A stretch of DNA of 64,000 nt, from assembly GCF_036240795.1 (NCBI RefSeq), contig NZ_CP108454.1, forward strand, positions 6,198,001-6,262,000. The letters are read 5' to 3'. Positions 1-8,432 of this stretch are shown here, piece by piece (the stretch's first letter is position 1; the number at the start of each line of letters is the position of its first letter). Under the pieces are notes generated by a model that saw only the letters and a program-made list of their open reading frames with translations, was not told the DNA's origin and ran no database searches. A program made the translations under genes and the position numbers. Source of the DNA: Streptomyces sp. NBC_01268. Its GTDB lineage: Bacteria; Actinomycetota; Actinomycetes; Streptomycetales; Streptomycetaceae.

Positions 1-72
1 ACCCCGGGAATTCTTCCGGGACGTCACGCGTTGTGACTGACGTAACGGACTCTTCTTCGACGTAAGGATCAA

Positions 73-1566
73 ATGACCTCCTCTTCATCCCCTTCCCAGG
101 ACAAGCAGAGCTTCGCGGAGACGAACCGCACCGAGAGCCTTCGGGCCGATGCCCTGATGGAAGAGGACGTCGCCTGGAGCCACGAGATCGACGGGGAGCG
201 GGACGGCGACCAGTTCGACCGCTCCGAGCGCGCGGCCCTGCGCCGTGTCGCCGGTCTCTCCACCGAGCTCGAGGACGTCACCGAGGTCGAGTACCGCCAG
301 CTGCGCCTGGAGCGCGTCGTGCTGGTCGGTGTGTGGACCTCGGGGACGGTGCAGGACGCGGAGAACTCCCTCGCGGAGCTCGCGGCCCTCGCCGAGACGG
401 CGGGCGCCCTCGTGCTCGACGGCGTCATCCAGCGTCGCGACAAGCCGGACCCGGCCACCTTCATCGGCTCGGGCAAGGCCCGGGAGCTGCGGGACATCGT
501 CCTCGAGACCGGCGCCGACACCGTCGTCTGCGACGGCGAACTCAGCCCCGGCCAGCTCATCGCCCTCGAGGACGTCGTCAAGGTGAAGGTGGTCGACCGG
601 ACCGCCCTCATCCTCGACATCTTCGCCCAGCACGCCAAGTCCCGAGAGGGCAAGGCGCAGGTCGCGCTCGCGCAGATGCAGTACATGCTGCCGCGCCTGC
701 GCGGCTGGGGTCAGTCGCTCTCCCGTCAGATGGGTGGCGGCGGCGGTGGCGGCATGGCCACCCGTGGTCCCGGTGAGACCAAGATCGAGACCGACCGGCG
801 TCGGATCCGCGAGAAGATGGCGAAGATGCGCCGGGAGATCGCGGAGATGAAGACCGGCCGCGACATCAAGCGGCAGGAGCGCCGCCGGAACAAGATCCCG
901 TCGGTCGCCATCGCCGGGTACACCAACGCCGGCAAGTCCTCGCTGCTCAACCGCCTCACGGGCGCGGGCGTGCTGGTGGAGAACGCGCTGTTCGCCACCC
1001 TCGACCCGACCGTGCGCCGGGCCGAGACGCCCACCGGCCGGGTCTACACCCTGGCCGACACGGTCGGCTTCGTCCGGCACCTGCCCCACCACCTGGTCGA
1101 GGCCTTCCGCTCCACCATGGAGGAGGTCGGCGACTCCGACCTCATCCTGCACGTGGTGGACGGTTCGCACCCGGCCCCGGAGGAGCAGCTGGCGGCCGTG
1201 CGCGAGGTGTTCCGCGACGTCGGCGCGGTGAACGTGCCGGAGATCGTCGTCATCAACAAGGCGGACGCGGCGGACCCGCTGGTGCTCCAGCGTCTGCTCC
1301 GCGTGGAGAAGCACTCCATCGCGGTCTCCGCCCGCTCGGGCGAGGGCATGGAGCAGCTGCTCGCGCTCCTCGAGTCCGAGCTTCCGCGCCCGCAGATCCA
1401 GACCGAGGTCCTGGTGCCGTACACCGAGGGCGGTCTCGTCTCCCGGGTGCACGCCGAGGGCGAGGTCCTCTCCGAGGAGCACACCCCGGAAGGCACCCTG
1501 CTCAAGGCGCGGGTGCACGAGGAACTGGCGGCGCTCCTCGCGCCGTACGTCCCGGCCGCGCACTGA
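73..1566 (+). CDS. hflX: GTPase HflX
   Basis: 497-residue GTP-binding protein of the HflX family, which binds the 50S subunit and rescues or splits stalled ribosomes under stress. The N-terminal HflX domain occupies about residues 85-225 and is followed by a Gly-rich linker (GGGGGGG near 220) and a coiled segment. The G domain shows G1 GYTNAGKS (282-289), G3 DTVGF, G4 NKAD (395-398) and G5 SARSGEG. It is longer than the roughly 426 residues of E. coli HflX because of an acidic N-terminal extension. ATG is preceded by AAGGA at 64-68. It is a single-gene unit, closed by a very long hairpin. Identification is firm from the complete motif set; the ribosome role is family knowledge. Confidence 0.96.
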   Translation: MTSSSSPSQDKQSFAETNRTESLRADALMEEDVAWSHEIDGERDGDQFDRSERAALRRVAGLSTELEDVTEVEYRQLRLERVVLVGVWTSGTVQDAENSLAELAALAETAGALVLDGVIQRRDKPDPATFIGSGKARELRDIVLETGADTVVCDGELSPGQLIALEDVVKVKVVDRTALILDIFAQHAKSREGKAQVALAQMQYMLPRLRGWGQSLSRQMGGGGGGGMATRGPGETKIETDRRRIREKMAKMRREIAEMKTGRDIKRQERRRNKIPSVAIAGYTNAGKSSLLNRLTGAGVLVENALFATLDPTVRRAETPTGRVYTLADTVGFVRHLPHHLVEAFRSTMEEVGDSDLILHVVDGSHPAPEEQLAAVREVFRDVGAVNVPEIVVINKADAADPLVLQRLLRVEKHSIAVSARSGEGMEQLLALLESELPRPQIQTEVLVPYTEGGLVSRVHAEGEVLSEEHTPEGTLLKARVHEELAALLAPYVPAAH

Positions 1567-1589
1567 CGCCGACGCGACAGCGGCGACGG

Positions 1590-1649
1590 ACACAGACGAA
1601 GGCGCCGGCCGCCTCCCTCACGGGAGGCGGCCGGCGCCTTCGTCTGTGT
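1590..1649 (+). terminator. Very long hairpin terminator after hflX
   Basis: A perfect 28-bp stem: the left arm is 1590-1617, the loop TCAC 1618-1621 and the right arm 1622-1649. It lies 23 bases after the hflX stop and has no U-tract, as is common in Streptomyces. It also faces the protease gene that arrives from the opposite strand. Confidence 0.85.
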
Positions 1650-1780
1650 CGGCCCGGGTCGGCCCGGGTCGGCCTAGGTCGGACCAGGTCGGACCAGGTC
1701 GGCCCGGGTCGGCCTGTGCCGGCCCGGGCCCTGTGGAGGCCTTCCTCCGTCGGCCTGCTCGGCCTGCTCGGCCTGTTCGG
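1648..1780. repeat. Short tandem repeats between hflX and the protease gene
   Basis: About eight consecutive 10-bp units of the form GTCGGCCCGG or GTCGGACCAG run from 1648 to about 1727. After a short interruption, three 9-bp units CGGCCTGCT-like lie at about 1751-1780. The array lies in the convergent intergenic space and is not needed by either gene. It looks like a variable-number tandem repeat. Confidence 0.75.
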
Positions 1781-1798
1781 GTGTTCAGCGCCCTCGGG

Positions 1799-2971
1799 TC
1801 AGCGGGCGAACTTCTTGCTGACCATCTCGTGGGCCGCCTTGGCGCCGCGGCCCAGCTGCGGTCCGGCCAGCCAGCCGTTGCGGCCGGCGGGGCCGATCGA
1901 GGTGTTCGACACCAGCGCCGTCGTGCCGTTGGGCAGGACGCGGAACCAGCCGCCGCCGGAGGAGCCACCGGTCATGGTGCAGCCGATCCGGTACATCGTC
2001 GGCGTCGCCGGCGCGGTGGTCAGACGGGTGGCGCGGTCCAGGCACTTGTGCATGATCATGCCGTTGTACGGCGGCGCCGCCGGGTATCCCCAGGCGCCGA
2101 CCGTGCCGGCCCGCGCGGGCGCCGGCGCGGAGAAGTCGACCGGCAGGGCCACGCCCACGGTCTCCTCGAGGGACTTGCGGCCCCGCTCCGGCTGGACGTG
2201 CAGCACGGCGTAGTCGTACGGCCAGGCCTGGTTGGTGCCGCCGCTCTGGAGCCACTCGCCGGAGGTCACGGCCCAGTCGGCCCAGTACTGGCCGTAGGGG
2301 TACACCTCGTAGGGCTTGGCGTTGCGCAGCGCGGCCGGCGACTTGCCCAGGTCGTTGAAGGCCGGGACGAAGGTGATGTTGCGGTACCAGCCGCCCCGCT
2401 TGCCGGCGTGCACGCAGTGGCCCGCGGTCCACACGAGGTTGGACTTGCCCGGGTGGCGCGGGTCCTTGACGATCGTGCCGGAGCAGACCATCGAACCCTG
2501 GGGCGAGTCGAAGAAGATCTTGCCGACCGGGGCCGCGAAGCGGTGGTACGGCGTCTTCTCGCGCTGCGCCTGGACCGGCCGCGGCACCGGGTCGCTGCCG
2601 GAGCTGCCGGCCTGTGCCGTGATCGTCGGGTCGGGGCTCTTGGCCGACTGCATCCGGGCCGGGTCCCACAGCCCGTCGATCACCGGGTTGACGAAGTCCT
2701 CCGCCTCACGGAGCCACTTGTCCTGGTCCCAGTTCTTCCAGTCGCCGTTCTTCCACTGGTCGAGGTCGACGCCGTGCTTCTTCAGCTTGCCGGCGATGTC
2801 CTTGGTGAGGTCGGAGCCGGAGCCGGCACCGTCCTCGGCGGGAGTGGAGGCGGCGGGCTTGTCGGCGGGCTTGTCGGCCGCCGGGGTCTCGGTCGGACCA
2901 CAGGCCGTGGCGGTCAGCGCGAGCGCCGCCGCCAGGGCCGTGAGGCCGGGCAGGATTCGTATGGAACGCAT
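1799..2971 (-). CDS. Trypsin-like serine protease lipoprotein (copy 1)
   Basis: 390-residue predicted lipoprotein. The signal peptide ends at a lipobox-like TATAC with Cys24, followed by a Pro/Ala/Lys linker, a conserved W-rich helical segment (about 55-103) and a trypsin-fold domain. The catalytic triad is visible: His185 in WTAGHCVHAG, Asp253 in YDYAVLHV and Ser338 in TGGSSGGGW. These signatures resemble extracellular V8/glutamyl-endopeptidase-like S1 enzymes, but the substrate is unknown. Start at 2971 is chosen because AGGGGGA lies 8-9 bases upstream and the signal peptide begins there; an upstream in-frame extension is not signal-like. It is a close paralogue of the next minus-strand gene, with the same N-terminus (MRSIR) and layout, so the two arose by tandem duplication. 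Confidence 0.87.
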   Translation of the reverse strand: MRSIRILPGLTALAAALALTATACGPTETPAADKPADKPAASTPAEDGAGSGSDLTKDIAGKLKKHGVDLDQWKNGDWKNWDQDKWLREAEDFVNPVIDGLWDPARMQSAKSPDPTITAQAGSSGSDPVPRPVQAQREKTPYHRFAAPVGKIFFDSPQGSMVCSGTIVKDPRHPGKSNLVWTAGHCVHAGKRGGWYRNITFVPAFNDLGKSPAALRNAKPYEVYPYGQYWADWAVTSGEWLQSGGTNQAWPYDYAVLHVQPERGRKSLEETVGVALPVDFSAPAPARAGTVGAWGYPAAPPYNGMIMHKCLDRATRLTTAPATPTMYRIGCTMTGGSSGGGWFRVLPNGTTALVSNTSIGPAGRNGWLAGPQLGRGAKAAHEMVSKKFAR

Positions 2972-3124
2972 GAAGTGATGTCCCCCTGGGATGTTCTGCG
3001 CGTCCGGTCTCGTCCGGCCGCCGGCCGTGGCCCTCAGGGCCCGCAGGCGGCCGCCGGGGCGGAGGAACCCGCTCCGGATTGCCATGGACGCGTCACTAGC
3101 GGTGCACAGTATGCCCGTACGGAA

Positions 3125-3151
3125 GGGCGGGACCCCGGACGGGTCCCGCCC
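3125..3151 (-). terminator. Terminator of the upstream protease copy
   Basis: Hairpin with perfect 11-bp arms (3125-3135 and 3141-3151) and a 5-base loop. It lies 16 bases past the stop of the protease gene ending at 3168, between the two paralogues, so each copy probably has its own transcript. Confidence 0.7.
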
Positions 3152-3167
3152 TCCTCCGTGCACGGGG

Positions 3168-4346
3168 TCAGCGGTTCGCGTACTTCTTGCTGACGCCCTG
3201 GTAGATCGTCTTGGCCTCGGCGCCGAGCCGCGGCCCGGCCAGCCAGCCCGCCGTCACCGGCCCGATCGAGGTGTTCGACACCAGCGCCGGCTTGCCGTCC
3301 TGGCCCGTGGCCACCCAGCCGCCGCCGGAGGAACCGCCGGTCATGGTGCAGCCGATCCGGTACATCGTCGGCTGCTCGCTCTTCACCGAGAGGCGGCCCG
3401 GCTTGTCCTGGCACTGGAACATCTTCTGCCCGTCATACGGCGGACCCGCCGGGAAGCCGGTCGCGGTCATGTCCGCGATCTTCGGCACGGCCGGGGCGTT
3501 GAACTCCACCGGGAGCGCCGAACCGACGGTCTCCTCCAGGGACTTGCCGGTCGATCCCTTCTCCGGCGTCACGTGCAGCACCGCGAAGTCGTACGGTGCG
3601 CCCTGGCCGCCGGTCTGCCCGCCCTGGTCGATCCACTGGTCGGAGGTCTGCGCCCAGTCGCTCCACCACACGCCGTACGGCGCGATCTCCTCGCGGGTCG
3701 CCTTCTCCAGCTCGGCCGTCGGCTTCCCGGCGTTGTTGTACGAGGGGACGAAGGCGATGTTGCGGTACCAGCCGCCCTTCTTGCCCGCGTGCACGCAGTG
3801 ACCGGCCGTCCACACCATGTTGGACTTGCCCGGGTGCGCCGGGTCCTGCACGACCGTGGCCGAGCAGACCATCGATCCCTCGGGGCCGTCGAAGAACACC
3901 TTGCCGGAGGCGGGCGCGGTCGAGTGGTACGGCGCCTTGACGGACGTGGCCTTCACCGGGTCAGGCGTCGGGTCGGTCACGCCCTTGTCACCGGAGATGT
4001 CCTCGTCCTTGACCGGCTTGTCGGGGCGCTCGGCGTCCCGCATCCGGTCCGGGTCCCAGAGGTCCTCGATGATCGGGTTGACGTAGTCCTTGGCCTCACG
4101 CAGCCACTTGTCCCGGTCCCAGTTCTTCCACTCGCCGTTCCGCCACTTGTCGAGGTCGATCCCGTGGTCCTTCAGGCGCTGCTTCAGGTCGTCCGGAATC
4201 GTGATCTTGCCGCCCGCGGTCGGGTTCGCGGAAGCGCTGGGCTTGTCACCCCCCGCGTTGTCCTCGGTCGGACCGCAGGCCGTCGCCGTCAGCGTCAGTG
4301 CCGCGACGGCGGATGCTGCGGCCAGCATCGGACGAATCGATCGCAT
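3168..4346 (-). CDS. Trypsin-like serine protease lipoprotein (copy 2)
   Basis: 392-residue paralogue of the neighbouring protease, with the same architecture. The lipoprotein signal ends TATAC at Cys24, followed by a short linker, the W-rich segment (about 55-100) and the trypsin-like domain with His183, Asp253 and Ser340. The ATG at 4346 is preceded by AGGGGGA at good spacing, matching the leader of the other copy, so the promoter region was duplicated too. It should be exported and tethered to the membrane outer face. Substrate and physiological role are not evident. It has its own intergenic terminator and is divergent from the siderophore locus. Confidence 0.87.
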   Translation of the reverse strand: MRSIRPMLAAASAVAALTLTATACGPTEDNAGGDKPSASANPTAGGKITIPDDLKQRLKDHGIDLDKWRNGEWKNWDRDKWLREAKDYVNPIIEDLWDPDRMRDAERPDKPVKDEDISGDKGVTDPTPDPVKATSVKAPYHSTAPASGKVFFDGPEGSMVCSATVVQDPAHPGKSNMVWTAGHCVHAGKKGGWYRNIAFVPSYNNAGKPTAELEKATREEIAPYGVWWSDWAQTSDQWIDQGGQTGGQGAPYDFAVLHVTPEKGSTGKSLEETVGSALPVEFNAPAVPKIADMTATGFPAGPPYDGQKMFQCQDKPGRLSVKSEQPTMYRIGCTMTGGSSGGGWVATGQDGKPALVSNTSIGPVTAGWLAGPRLGAEAKTIYQGVSKKYANR

Positions 4347-4666
4347 CTCGTGATCCCCCTGGGACTACGTCAACTTGTGCATCAGTGAACAGTGGCGGCG
4401 CGGGCGGGCCGCGCCATGTGAAGCCCCCACTATGCCGGTGCCGGATGGGACGGCACGACGCAGGTCCGCGGTTCCGGACCCCAACAGCCTTTGCCGGTCC
4501 GTGATCCGGGACACGCCAAGGATCTCGGCCTCCGCCCGTGATCCCCGGCACGCCCCGTCGTTGGTACGTACGGGGGACACAACGGCGGTGTCCGGGACGC
4601 CTCTTCGAGCGGCCCTGCAACGTACCGATGTGCAACGCAACTGTTACAGCGGGAGGACTCCGAGCC
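4347..4666. promoter_or_regulatory. Divergent promoter region, protease / siderophore locus
   Basis: 320 bases without a convincing gene. The direct repeat TGCAACG occurs at 4616-4622 and 4631-4637, 15 bases apart and just upstream of the aminotransferase ribosome binding site, and may be an operator. I found no match to the DmdR/IdeR iron box (TTAGGTTAGG-type) here, which is notable for a siderophore locus. Confidence 0.4.
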
Positions 4667-6142
4667 GTGGCCGTGACCGAACCAGCTCCGGCCGTGACGC
4701 CGGCCGAGCGGACCTGCGACGCCCACCGGGACGCGACCGGCGGCGGGGCCCGCGGCGACCACCGGGACGCACCCCGGGGCGAGACGCGCGCGACCGGTGA
4801 CGCGGGCGCCCACGAGGGCATCCTGCGCCGCCAGGCACAGCGCGAGTCCGCGGCCCGCACCTACGCGCGCTCCCTGCCGATCGTCCCCGTGCGCGCCCGG
4901 GGGCTCACCATCGAGGGCGCCGACGGGCGCCGCTACCTGGACTGCCTCTCCGGCGCGGGCACCCTGGCGCTCGGCCACAACCACCCCGTCGTCCTCGAAG
5001 CCATCCGCAAGGTCCTCGACTCGGGCGCCCCGCTGCACGTCCTGGACCTGGCCACGCCCGTCAAGGACGCCTTCACCACCGAGCTCTTCGCCACGCTCCC
5101 GGCCGGCCTCGCCGACGACGCCCGGATCCAGTTCTGCGGGCCGGCCGGCACCGACGCCGTCGAGGCGGCCCTCAAACTCGTCCGCACCGCCACCGGCCGC
5201 GACGGCGTGCTCGCCTTCAGCGGCGCCTACCACGGCATGACCGCCGGCGCCCTCGCCGTGTCCGGCGGCGCCACCGACGTCCGCGTCGCCCGGCTGCCCT
5301 ACCCGCAGGACTACCGGTGCCCCTTCGGCGTCGGCGGCGAGCGCGGCGCCGAACTGGCCGCCCGCTGGGCGGAGACCGCGCTCGACGACCCCAAGAGCGG
5401 CGTCCCCGCACCCGCCGGGATGATCCTCGAACCCGTCCAGGGCGAGGGCGGCGTCATCCCCGCCCCCGACAGCTGGCTGCGCCGCATGCGGGAGATCACC
5501 GCCGCCCGCTCCATCCCGCTCATCGCCGACGAGGTGCAGACGGGCGTCGGCCGCACCGGCACCTTCTGGGCCGTCGAGCACAGCGGCGTCGTCCCCGACG
5601 TGATGGTCCTCTCCAAGGCCATCGGCGGCTCCCTCCCGCTCGCCGTCGTCGTCTACCGCTCCGGACTCGACGCCTGGGAGCCCGGAGCCCACGCCGGCAC
5701 CTTCCGCGGCAACCAGCTCGCCATGGCCGCGGGCACCGCCACCCTCGCGTACGTCCGCGAGAACGGGCTCGCCGCACGCGCCGGGACCCTCGGCGCCCGC
5801 ATGCTCGGACAGCTCCAGGGCCTCGCCGCCGCCCACCCCTGCATCGGCGACGTCCGGGGCCGCGGCCTGATGATCGGCGTCGAACTGGTCGACCCCGAGG
5901 CCGAGGGCCCCGACGACCTCGCCGCGCCGCCGGACCCGGCGCTCGCCACCGAGGTGCAGCGCCAGTGCCTCGACCGGGGCCTCATCGTCGAACTCGGCGG
6001 CCGCCACAACGCGGTCGTCCGGCTGCTGCCCCCGCTCACCCTCACCGACGAGCAGGCGGCCGCCGTCCTCGACCGCTTCGCCGACGCCCTCGTCGCCGCC
6101 GAACGGGCCCACCGGGCCCGCCCGTCCGGGCCGCCCCGCTGA
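4667..6142 (+). CDS. Class III PLP aminotransferase of siderophore locus
   Basis: 491-residue pyridoxal-phosphate aminotransferase of the diaminobutyrate-2-oxoglutarate transaminase type (RhbA/EctB relatives), expected to make a diamine amino acid for the siderophore backbone. Visible motifs are the cofactor-phosphate region GPAGTDAVEAALK (158-170), Asp288 in LIADEVQTGVGRTG and the Schiff-base Lys317 in VLSKAIGGSLP. The first 50 residues are a low-complexity extension. GTG at 4667 is chosen because GGGAGGA lies 9 bases upstream; GTG at 4673 is an alternative. It is the first gene of a four-gene run with two NIS synthetases and an acyltransferase. No diaminobutyrate decarboxylase follows, unlike rhizobactin-type clusters. 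The amino-acid substrate is inferred. Confidence 0.87.
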   Translation: MAVTEPAPAVTPAERTCDAHRDATGGGARGDHRDAPRGETRATGDAGAHEGILRRQAQRESAARTYARSLPIVPVRARGLTIEGADGRRYLDCLSGAGTLALGHNHPVVLEAIRKVLDSGAPLHVLDLATPVKDAFTTELFATLPAGLADDARIQFCGPAGTDAVEAALKLVRTATGRDGVLAFSGAYHGMTAGALAVSGGATDVRVARLPYPQDYRCPFGVGGERGAELAARWAETALDDPKSGVPAPAGMILEPVQGEGGVIPAPDSWLRRMREITAARSIPLIADEVQTGVGRTGTFWAVEHSGVVPDVMVLSKAIGGSLPLAVVVYRSGLDAWEPGAHAGTFRGNQLAMAAGTATLAYVRENGLAARAGTLGARMLGQLQGLAAAHPCIGDVRGRGLMIGVELVDPEAEGPDDLAAPPDPALATEVQRQCLDRGLIVELGGRHNAVVRLLPPLTLTDEQAAAVLDRFADALVAAERAHRARPSGPPR

Positions 6143-6216
6143 GTCCGGGACTTTCCACCGGCCCCGGACCGACCCGCCCGGCCGCCTCCCCCGGCCCCGC
6201 CCCCAAGGAAGCCTCC

Positions 6217-8274
6217 GTGAATCCCACCCCCACCCCCGCCTCCGAGTCCGCAGGCGCCGCGCGCGCGCCGCTCACCGCCGAGCCCACCGTCCCGCGCCAG
6301 TACCCGGGCCCGACCGCGGGCGGCCACACCGGGGCACCGGTGGGGGCCCAGGCCGGGGCCTTCTCCCCGCCCGCGGCTTCCGGGTGCTCCTCGCCGCCGT
6401 CCGTGACCTCCGGGGCCGCCGTGGACGCGTGGTCCGCCGGGTCCACCGTGCCTGTCGGGTCCACCGGGCCCGACGGACCGGCCGCCACCGCAGGGACCGG
6501 CGGCTCCGCCGGATCGGCCGTGCCCTCCGCCTCCGCCCCGGACCCGCTGGACGACCCCGACCCCCGGCGGGCCGCCGACCAGGCCGCCGTCGAGAACCTG
6601 CTGCGCTGCTGGGTGCGGGAGAAGGGCCTCCCGGCTCCCATCGGCGCAGCCGCCCCGGGCGGAGCCACCCTCCGCGTCCCGCTCGACGCCTCCGGGACCG
6701 CCCTCCTGGTCCCCGTCCACTACTGGTCGCCCACCGGCTGGCACCGCTTCGGCGCGCCCGTGCTCGAAGGCCCCCCGGCCACCGCGCCGACCGTCGACGC
6801 CGTCACCGTCGCGGCGCTCCTCAGCCGCGAGTCCGGCCGCCCCGAGGGCACCGAACTCGTCGGCCGCGTCGCCGACTCCGCCCGCCGCACCGCCGACTTC
6901 ATCGCCGAACGGCGCCGCGACCCGCTGCCGGACCCCGAGGCCGACCTGTTCCTCAGCGCCGAGCAGTCCCTCCTGCTCGGCCACCCGCTCCACCCCACCC
7001 CCAAGAGCCGCGAAGGACTCTCCGAGGCCGAGGCCCGGCTCTACTCACCCGAGTCGCACGGCTCCTTCCCCCTCCACTGGATGGGCGTCGACGACCGCCT
7101 CCTCGCCACCGACTCGGCCTGGACCGAGCAGGGTCGCCCCGTCGCCGCCGCCCAGCTCACCGCCGCCCTCGCCGAGGGCCTCGACCTGCCGCCCGGCACC
7201 GCCGCCCTGCCGCTCCACCCCTGGCAGGCCCGCGAACTCCGGCACCGCCCCGCCGTCGCCGCCCTCCTCGACGCGGGCCTCCTCCACGACCTCGGCTCCC
7301 ACGGCGCCCACTGGCACCCGACGTCCTCCGTCCGCACGGTGCACCGCCCCGGCGCCCGCGCCATGCTGAAGCTCTCCCTCGGCGTGCGGATCACCAACTC
7401 CCGCCGCGAGAACCTGCGCAAGGAACTCCACCGCGGCGTCGAGGTGCACCGGCTGCTGCGCACCGGCCTGGTCGACCAGTGGCAGGCCGCCCACCCGGGC
7501 TTCGACATCGTCCGCGACCCGGCCTGGCTCGCGGTCGACACCCCCGAAGGCGAAGCCGTCCCCGGGCTCGACGTCATGATCCGGCACAACCCGTTCGGCG
7601 CCGGCGACGACGCCGTCTGCCTCGCCGCCCTCACCTCACCGCACCCGCGGCCCGGCTCCGCCCGTATGAGCTCGCGCCTCGCCGAGGTCGTGGGCCGGCT
7701 CGCCGCCCGGACCGGCCGCCCCACCACGGCCGTGGCCGCCGAGTGGTTCCTGCGCTACCTCGACCTCGTGGTCCGCCCCCTGCTCTGGCTCGACGGCCAG
7801 GCGGGCGTCGCCCTGGAGGCCCACCAGCAGAACACCCTGGTCCTCCTCGACCCCGAGGGCTGGCCCGTCGGCGGCCGCTACCGCGACAACCAGGGCTACT
7901 ACTTCCGCGAGTCCCACCGCGACGAGCTCGAAGGCCGACTCCCCGGCATCGGCAAGGCCAGCGACACCTTCGTCTCCGACCAGGTCACCGACGAGCGCTT
8001 CGCCTACTACCTCGGCATCAACAACGTCCTCGGTCTGATCGGTGCCTTCGGTGCGCAGCGACTCGCCGACGAGCGCGTCCTGCTCGCCGCACTGCGCCAG
8101 TTCCTCACCACCGCGACCAGCCTCGGCTCCCCGCTCCCGCACCGGCTCCTGGAGGCCGCGACCCTGCGCTGCAAGGCCAACCTCCTCACCCGCCTGCACG
8201 GCCTCGACGAACTCGTGGGCCCGGTCGACACCCAGTCCGTGTACGTCACCATCACCAACCCGCTGCGCGCCTGA
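6217..8274 (+). CDS. IucA/IucC family siderophore synthetase (first)
   Basis: 685-residue NRPS-independent siderophore synthetase, which condenses a carboxylate (often citrate or a derivative) with an amine using ATP. ATP-binding signatures are HPTSSVRT (367-374), KLSLGVRITNSR, HQQN (536-539) and RDNQGYYF (from 556), followed by the ferric-reductase-like (FhuF) C-terminal region. The first 110 or so residues are Gly/Ala/Pro/Ser-rich and apparently disordered, making the protein about 80 residues longer than usual; the conserved fold starts near residue 115. GTG at 6217 has AAGGAA 6 bases upstream. A later start that removes the low-complexity part cannot be excluded. It follows the aminotransferase by 74 bases. 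Confidence 0.9.
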   Translation: MNPTPTPASESAGAARAPLTAEPTVPRQYPGPTAGGHTGAPVGAQAGAFSPPAASGCSSPPSVTSGAAVDAWSAGSTVPVGSTGPDGPAATAGTGGSAGSAVPSASAPDPLDDPDPRRAADQAAVENLLRCWVREKGLPAPIGAAAPGGATLRVPLDASGTALLVPVHYWSPTGWHRFGAPVLEGPPATAPTVDAVTVAALLSRESGRPEGTELVGRVADSARRTADFIAERRRDPLPDPEADLFLSAEQSLLLGHPLHPTPKSREGLSEAEARLYSPESHGSFPLHWMGVDDRLLATDSAWTEQGRPVAAAQLTAALAEGLDLPPGTAALPLHPWQARELRHRPAVAALLDAGLLHDLGSHGAHWHPTSSVRTVHRPGARAMLKLSLGVRITNSRRENLRKELHRGVEVHRLLRTGLVDQWQAAHPGFDIVRDPAWLAVDTPEGEAVPGLDVMIRHNPFGAGDDAVCLAALTSPHPRPGSARMSSRLAEVVGRLAARTGRPTTAVAAEWFLRYLDLVVRPLLWLDGQAGVALEAHQQNTLVLLDPEGWPVGGRYRDNQGYYFRESHRDELEGRLPGIGKASDTFVSDQVTDERFAYYLGINNVLGLIGAFGAQRLADERVLLAALRQFLTTATSLGSPLPHRLLEAATLRCKANLLTRLHGLDELVGPVDTQSVYVTITNPLRA

Positions 8275-8432
8275 CCCGCCTCCCCCGTCCCGCGCCCGCC
8301 CCGCGCGGCCGAACCCACGGATCCCGCCGGCCCCGCCGATCCGGCGGACCGTACCCATCCCACCGACCCACGGACCGCACCCACCGCACCGCACCCCACC
8401 CCACCACCGTCCCGCCGAGAGGAGAGCGCCCC

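Noticed and set aside
1..72. Remnant of a gene before hflX
   Set aside because: No coding frame with a stop or domain can be supported in 72 bases; it contains only a GTCAC-N5-GTGAC repeat and the hflX ribosome binding site.
4365..4640. 91-codon minus-strand frame in the divergent gap
   Set aside because: No start signal or domain, and it overlaps the promoters of both flanking genes.
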